Assembly: GCA_036508075.1 (NCBI GenBank)
Contig: DATCIA010000091.1
Span: 1 to 34,095 of the forward strand
Direction of reading: 5' to 3'
Source of the DNA: PALSA-660 sp036508075
GTDB lineage: Bacteria > Actinomycetota > Coriobacteriia > Anaerosomatales > PALSA-660
Length of the DNA: 34,095 nucleotides
Positions 31,675-34,095 of the stretch are shown piece by piece. The notes beneath the pieces were generated by a model. That model did no database searches and was not told the DNA's origin. It was given only the letters and a program-made list of their open reading frames with translations. Position numbers and translations under genes: made by a program. Numbering within the stretch: position 1 is the first letter of the stretch; each line of letters opens with the position of its first letter.

Positions 31675-31677
31675 AAT
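31649..31677 (+). promoter_or_regulatory. Promoter of the tRNA-Gln/tRNA-Glu unit, inside the gltX end
   Basis: TTGACG (31649-31654), a 17-nt spacer and TAGAAT (31672-31677) form the best sigma-70-type promoter in the window. It overlaps the last codons and the stop of gltX. Initiation near 31684 leads into a 6-bp leader hairpin (31687-31704) and then tRNA-Gln. Confidence 0.75.
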
Positions 31678-31720
31678 CTCACCTCGCGCCCCGACCGTGG
31701 GGCGGCAAGGAAGGCCTCAT

Positions 31721-31794
31721 TGGGGCGTAGTCTAATGGTAGGACGGCGGGTTCTGGTCCCGTGTGTGAGGGTTCGACTCCTTCCGCCCCAGCCA
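31721..31794 (+). tRNA. tRNA-Gln (anticodon CTG)
   Basis: A 74-nt tRNA with encoded CCA. The acceptor stem TGGGGCG pairs with CGCCCCA (U at position 1, usual for bacterial tRNA-Gln). The D-arm includes AGTCTAATGGTAGGAC, the anticodon loop TTCTGGT gives CTG at 31753-31755, and the T-loop is GTTCGACTC. It reads CAG codons. Confidence 0.95.
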
Positions 31795-31820
31795 TGAGGT
31801 CCGATCGAGACAGCAGGAAC

Positions 31821-31896
31821 GGCCCGTTCGTCTAGCGGTTTGGACACCGCCCTCTCAAGGCGGAGATCACGGGTTCGAATCCCGTACGGGCTACCA
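31821..31896 (+). tRNA. tRNA-Glu (anticodon CTC)
   Basis: A 76-nt tRNA with encoded CCA. Acceptor strand GGCCCGT pairs with ACGGGCT (one G-U), the anticodon stem is CCGCC/GGCGG, and the loop CTCTCAA gives CTC at 31854-31856. It is close to Gram-positive tRNA-Glu. It lies 26 nt after tRNA-Gln. Its last 31 nt are repeated at 33228, suggesting it served as an integration site. Confidence 0.96.
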
Positions 31897-31898
31897 GC
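31866..31898 (+). repeat. Direct repeat copy 1 (attL-like), 3' end of tRNA-Glu
   Basis: 33 bp identical to 33228-33260. This copy covers the variable-loop side, the T-arm, the 3' acceptor strand and CCA of the intact tRNA-Glu, plus GC. Position and length are typical of tRNA-type attachment sites. Confidence 0.85.
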
Positions 31899-31909
31899 GC
31901 GACACACTG

Positions 31910-31945
31910 TCCCACCTGCGGAGACTTCTCCGAATGCAGGTGGGA
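31910..31945 (+). terminator. Hairpin directly after tRNA-Glu
   Basis: A perfect 10-bp stem (31910-31919 with 31936-31945) encloses GGAGA and TCTCC, which can pair as well. The sequence then reads CGTTCGCGTTTC. It would terminate the tRNA transcript on the island side of the attachment repeat. Confidence 0.6.
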
Positions 31946-32049
31946 CGTTCGCGTTTCAGGACCCAACGCGACCGGGATGCACCTATCCATGCACTTATTC
32001 GCCCGCTGCCGCCCCCCACGCGAGGTCATAGGCCGCGACCGCCTCGCGC

Positions 32050-32079
32050 TTGCGCGCGCCGAACGCGTGCCGCTAGACT
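32050..32079 (+). promoter_or_regulatory. Candidate promoter for the island gene
   Basis: TTGCGC (32050-32055), an 18-nt spacer and TAGACT (32074-32079). The leader to the ATG at 32225 would be about 140 nt. Apart from this and the hairpin at 31910-31945, I see nothing specific in the 328 bases between tRNA-Glu and the gene; a second possible -10 (TATCAT) lies near 32144. Confidence 0.35.
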
Positions 32080-32224
32080 CTGGGCAGGACCAGCCCTGAG
32101 TGCGCTGGCACCCAGGCCATCGTGACCGCGCGTACTCGAGCGATATCATCTCGGAGCACCACCAAGGCGGCAGGTCCTGCGGCGCGTTCTGTTCCCCCGA
32201 GGCCCCGGTAGAGAGGTCACCCGG

Positions 32225-33106
32225 ATGCCAAGTCGGTCCCTGGTGCTGTTGTCGTACGGTGGACGTGACGACCAAGTCGCGGAGACGAAGTACGCGATTC
32301 TCTCGGCCTATCGCTGGGCGCGCCCGTCTGACGGTATTGAGATCGTCCTCTACACAGACAATCCGAGCAGATTCGACGATATGCCGGTGCGGCTGCGACC
32401 CATAGCTGCGGAGGAACTCGAAGGGTGGACAGGCCCGGAGGGTTACCAATACCGGCGCAAGCTAGAGGTGTTGCGGGATGCGCTCATTCAAACAGGCCGT
32501 CCGGTGGTCTTCGTCGATTCCGATACCTGGTTCCGAAGGTCGCCTGCCCGGCTGTTCGACAGGATCGGCCGCGGCCGATCCATCATGCATGTCAGAGAGG
32601 GAAACCTGAGGGGCCGCCCCTTCCCACAGTACTGTCATGATTTCGTCGATTGTGTAGAGAGTCGCACCTGGAAGACGTCCTCCGGAAGTCCGCTCGACAT
32701 CACTTCAGACGTGGTGTGGAACTCTGGCGTCATTGGACTCGATCCGCTGGATAATGTCCTTGTGGACGACGCCTTGGCTTTGATCGATCAGGTCTACTGC
32801 AAGTGCGAGCTCTGGTTTCTCGAGCAATTCGCCATCGCGTTCTTCCTGATGCGCAGCACTGACGTTCGGGGCGCCTCCGACATAGTGTTCCATTATTGGC
32901 CGAAGGACCTTAGGGAGGCCTTTCACCCCGCTCTTCTGAGAGAATTGGATCGGACTGCAGACCTTGCTCCCAAGGAACGCGCCGACGAGCTTCATCGCTT
33001 CAGACCACGGCTTCACGGTGTGGGGCAGTTGAAGTACGTCATAAAGCAGGCGTATCGGTTGACTGGCAAGGTGTGGCGGAGCAGCCTCCCCGGCAGCGCG
33101 ACTTAG
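32225..33106 (+). CDS. Glycosyltransferase-like protein (GT-A type, DxD), island cargo
   Basis: A 293-residue soluble protein. The N-terminal half looks like a nucleotide-sugar-binding domain: a strand LVLLSYGG, then IEIVLYTDNPSRF, YQYRRKLEVLRDAL, and VVFVDSDTWF with a DSD motif at 98-100 expected to bind metal and sugar nucleotide. NSGVIGL follows near residue 170, as in several GT-A families. The tail is basic (YVIKQAYRLTGKVWR) and could touch the membrane. AGAGAGG lies before the ATG at 32225. Base and codon use differ from neighbours. The acceptor is unknown; a surface polysaccharide is plausible. The family cannot be named with certainty. Confidence 0.72.
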   Translation: MPSRSLVLLSYGGRDDQVAETKYAILSAYRWARPSDGIEIVLYTDNPSRFDDMPVRLRPIAAEELEGWTGPEGYQYRRKLEVLRDALIQTGRPVVFVDSDTWFRRSPARLFDRIGRGRSIMHVREGNLRGRPFPQYCHDFVDCVESRTWKTSSGSPLDITSDVVWNSGVIGLDPLDNVLVDDALALIDQVYCKCELWFLEQFAIAFFLMRSTDVRGASDIVFHYWPKDLREAFHPALLRELDRTADLAPKERADELHRFRPRLHGVGQLKYVIKQAYRLTGKVWRSSLPGSAT

Positions 33107-33114
33107 CGTCGAAC

Positions 33115-33140
33115 CGAGAATGGAGACTCCGCGATTCTCG
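33115..33140 (+). other. Hairpin after the island gene
   Basis: CGAGAAT (33115-33121) pairs with ATTCTCG (33134-33140), 9 nt past the gene's stop. It may be a weak terminator; no U-run follows. Confidence 0.35.
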
Positions 33141-33227
33141 CTTCCAACAGCTGTCGGCCCACGATGTTCTGGCGAAGTTTCAACCTTCGTGATTCGGAAA
33201 GGGAACAGAGCAGCGGGTGGCCTGAGT

Positions 33228-33260
33228 ATCACGGGTTCGAATCCCGTACGGGCTACCAGC
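33228..33260 (+). repeat. Direct repeat copy 2 (attR-like), tRNA-Glu 3' fragment
   Basis: Exact 33-bp copy of 31866-31898. No 5' half of a tRNA precedes it: the D-arm, anticodon arm and 5' acceptor strand are missing. It is therefore a tRNA fragment, not a gene. A strong terminator follows 8 nt later, as expected if this was the original end of the tRNA unit. Confidence 0.85.
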
Positions 33261-33268
33261 ACACGATA

Positions 33269-33300
33269 CGGCCCCACCCGAGCTCTCTCGGGTGGGGCCG
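33269..33300. terminator. Strong terminator, probably the original end of the tRNA unit
   Basis: A perfect 14-bp stem (33269-33282 with 33287-33300) with CTCT between the arms is followed by TTGTGTT on the plus strand. It also faces the convergent gene at 33336-33872 and may serve both. Confidence 0.85.
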
Positions 33301-33335
33301 TTGTGTTGCACGCGCACGCCGTCGTGTCCGGAGGG

Positions 33336-33872
33336 CTAGAGGATCGGTCCATCGTCTTGGCCGGCCTTGCCGAGGCGGTAGAACCCGACAGCAACGAGTA
33401 CGAGCCCCGCAATCCCGAGGGCGACGCCTTGGCCCTCGAAGGCCGCGATGGTCAGGCCCAGCGCCCCCAGCAGTGCGAGGGCGCCCAGTATCAGGGGGAG
33501 CATCGTCGAGCGCGCCAGGCCGCGTGGCTTGTGCGGGGTCCACTGCGGCACGGCGGACGCAGCGCGGGCCTGCATCTCGCCGTCGACTTCCGTCGCCGGC
33601 TCCTGCAGCGTCACGGTGTCGGCCGCCGGTCCCTCGTCCTCGACGATCTCGATAGCTGGTTCGTCCGCCGGGATCGCGGCAGTCCGCTCCCGCGGGGCCG
33701 CGCCGTCGGCGAGTTCCTGCTGCAACTGCTCGGCGCACAGCACCACGTAGCGCTCGTGCGCCGCGGGCTCGTTGCCATCGGACTCGGCCAAGGCCTTCGC
33801 CCATAGGTCTGTGCGGACGAGTCCTCTCTCGAGTTCCTCGGCCACCGCTCCGTAGAGCGCAGCATCGTTCAC
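33336..33872 (-). CDS. Hypothetical membrane protein with two C-terminal TM helices
   Basis: A 178-residue protein I do not recognise. Residues 1-55 are helical and acidic (LYGAVAEELERGLVRTDLWAKALAE followed by AAHERYVVLCAEQLQQE), reminiscent of a small soluble interaction domain. Residues 56-120 are a disordered, Pro/Glu/Ala-rich linker, and 124-144 and 149-166 are membrane helices separated by a short turn. No signal peptide is seen, so the soluble part is likely cytosolic. It is a single gene, convergent with the tRNA unit and divergent from rnpB. Base composition matches the core genome, so it is not part of the island. Confidence 0.8.
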   Translation of the reverse strand: MNDAALYGAVAEELERGLVRTDLWAKALAESDGNEPAAHERYVVLCAEQLQQELADGAAPRERTAAIPADEPAIEIVEDEGPAADTVTLQEPATEVDGEMQARAASAVPQWTPHKPRGLARSTMLPLILGALALLGALGLTIAAFEGQGVALGIAGLVLVAVGFYRLGKAGQDDGPIL

Positions 33873-33979
33873 AGGTCCCCCTCCGGCTGGTGGGAAGATT
33901 GTACGACCCCGGCAGGGTCATGTCGCTTCCACGGACCCTCACCACCCGGCCGTGGCGAGCAGCGAGCGGGCCCGCAACC

Positions 33980-33988
33980 TGCTAGAAT
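33980..33988 (+). promoter_or_regulatory. Extended -10 promoter of rnpB
   Basis: TGC followed by TAGAAT, an extended -10 element, ends 6-7 nt before the expected 5' end of RNase P RNA. No clear -35 box is seen at 17 nt. Confidence 0.55.
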
Positions 33989-33994
33989 CCGTGC

Positions 33995-34095
33995 GCGGAG
34001 TGGGCTGGGCGGCCGCGCGTCATGCGCATCCGTGCGCGTGCGTGAGGAAAGTCCGGGCTCCACAGGGCAGGGTGCAGGCTAACGGCCTGGCGCCG
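33995..34095 (+). ncRNA. rnpB: RNase P RNA, 5' part (cut by the window)
   Basis: The catalytic RNA of RNase P, which matures tRNA 5' ends. The visible part has the universally conserved GAGGAAAGTCCGGGCTCC at 34043-34060, then ACAGGGCAGGGTG and GGCTAACGGCC, as in type A bacterial RNase P RNA. The rest lies beyond the window. The exact 5' end is estimated from the promoter. Confidence 0.93.

Larger units (their letters stand above)
31899..33227. mobile_element. Small tRNA-Glu-associated genomic island
   Basis: About 1.33 kb between two exact copies of the tRNA-Glu 3' end. It holds a terminator hairpin, about 280 nt of non-coding DNA, one glycosyltransferase-like gene and a 121-nt tail. The gene is visibly richer in A/T and in codons such as ATA, AGG and TTG than the surrounding core genes. 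No integrase, transposase or origin is seen, so it is either a deletion remnant or an element moved by an enzyme encoded elsewhere. Confidence 0.65.

Noticed and set aside
31840..32125. Small open frames just after and overlapping tRNA-Glu
   Set aside because: They overlap the tRNA or its terminator, lack ribosome binding sites and show no protein features.
33228..33260. Second tRNA-Glu gene
   Set aside because: Only the last 31 nt of the tRNA are present; the upstream bases cannot form the acceptor 5' strand, D-arm or anticodon arm.
33120..33806. Plus-strand open frame running from the island tail through the repeat and terminator
   Set aside because: It crosses a tRNA fragment and a strong terminator and lies antisense to a better-supported membrane protein gene.
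1..34095. CRISPR array, insertion sequence, toxin-antitoxin pair or restriction system
   Set aside because: I found no regularly spaced short repeats, no transposase or integrase motifs, and no pair of small genes of that kind on either strand.

Overview
The window is high-GC (roughly 65-70 % by eye) bacterial core-genome DNA, densely packed and mostly read on the minus strand. The gene set points to a deep-branching, probably anaerobic Actinomycetota lineage of the Coriobacteriia/OPB41 kind. The clues are a Firmicutes-like order of fatty-acid genes, FabK enoyl reductases, a fused ADP-forming acyl-CoA synthetase, zinc-binding L28/L32, ThiT, and actinobacterial metK-priA-def-fmt-rsmB synteny. 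That placement is an inference, not something read directly from the sequence.

Region 1 (1-10.4 kb, minus): a type II fatty-acid synthesis cluster, in transcription order plsX, fabH, fabK, fabD, fabG, acpP, a second FabK-like flavin oxidoreductase with a cysteine cluster, and fabF, which runs off the left edge. Upstream in the same direction lie an ADP-forming acetyl/acyl-CoA synthetase and a DRTGG-domain ATPase, placed between rpmF and plsX. Region 2 (10.5-18.1 kb, minus): a DUF1858 protein, Asp23, FakA, DegV/FakB, RecG, RsmD, CoaD, a coiled-coil protein, YceD (DUF177) and rpmF. FakA and FakB would feed phosphorylated exogenous fatty acids to PlsX in region 1.

Region 3 (18.2-21.6 kb): divergent rpmB (+); a thiT-thiN thiamine operon (-) behind a probable TPP riboswitch; a secreted M23 peptidase (-); and a divergent FmdB-type zinc ribbon gene (+). 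Region 4 (21.7-29.6 kb, minus): metK, priA, def, fmt, rsmB and glpX, headed by a clear SAM-I riboswitch with its terminator and antiterminator.

Region 5 (29.6-34.1 kb, mostly plus): a PsiE-family membrane protein, gltX, then tRNA-Gln(CTG) and tRNA-Glu(CTC) with their own promoter overlapping the gltX stop codon. The 3' end of tRNA-Glu is repeated exactly (33 bp) 1362 bp downstream. The two copies bracket a lower-GC segment carrying one glycosyltransferase-like gene, the signature of a small tRNA-targeted genomic island that lacks an integrase. A minus-strand two-TM hypothetical protein and the 5' part of the RNase P RNA gene (rnpB) close the window.
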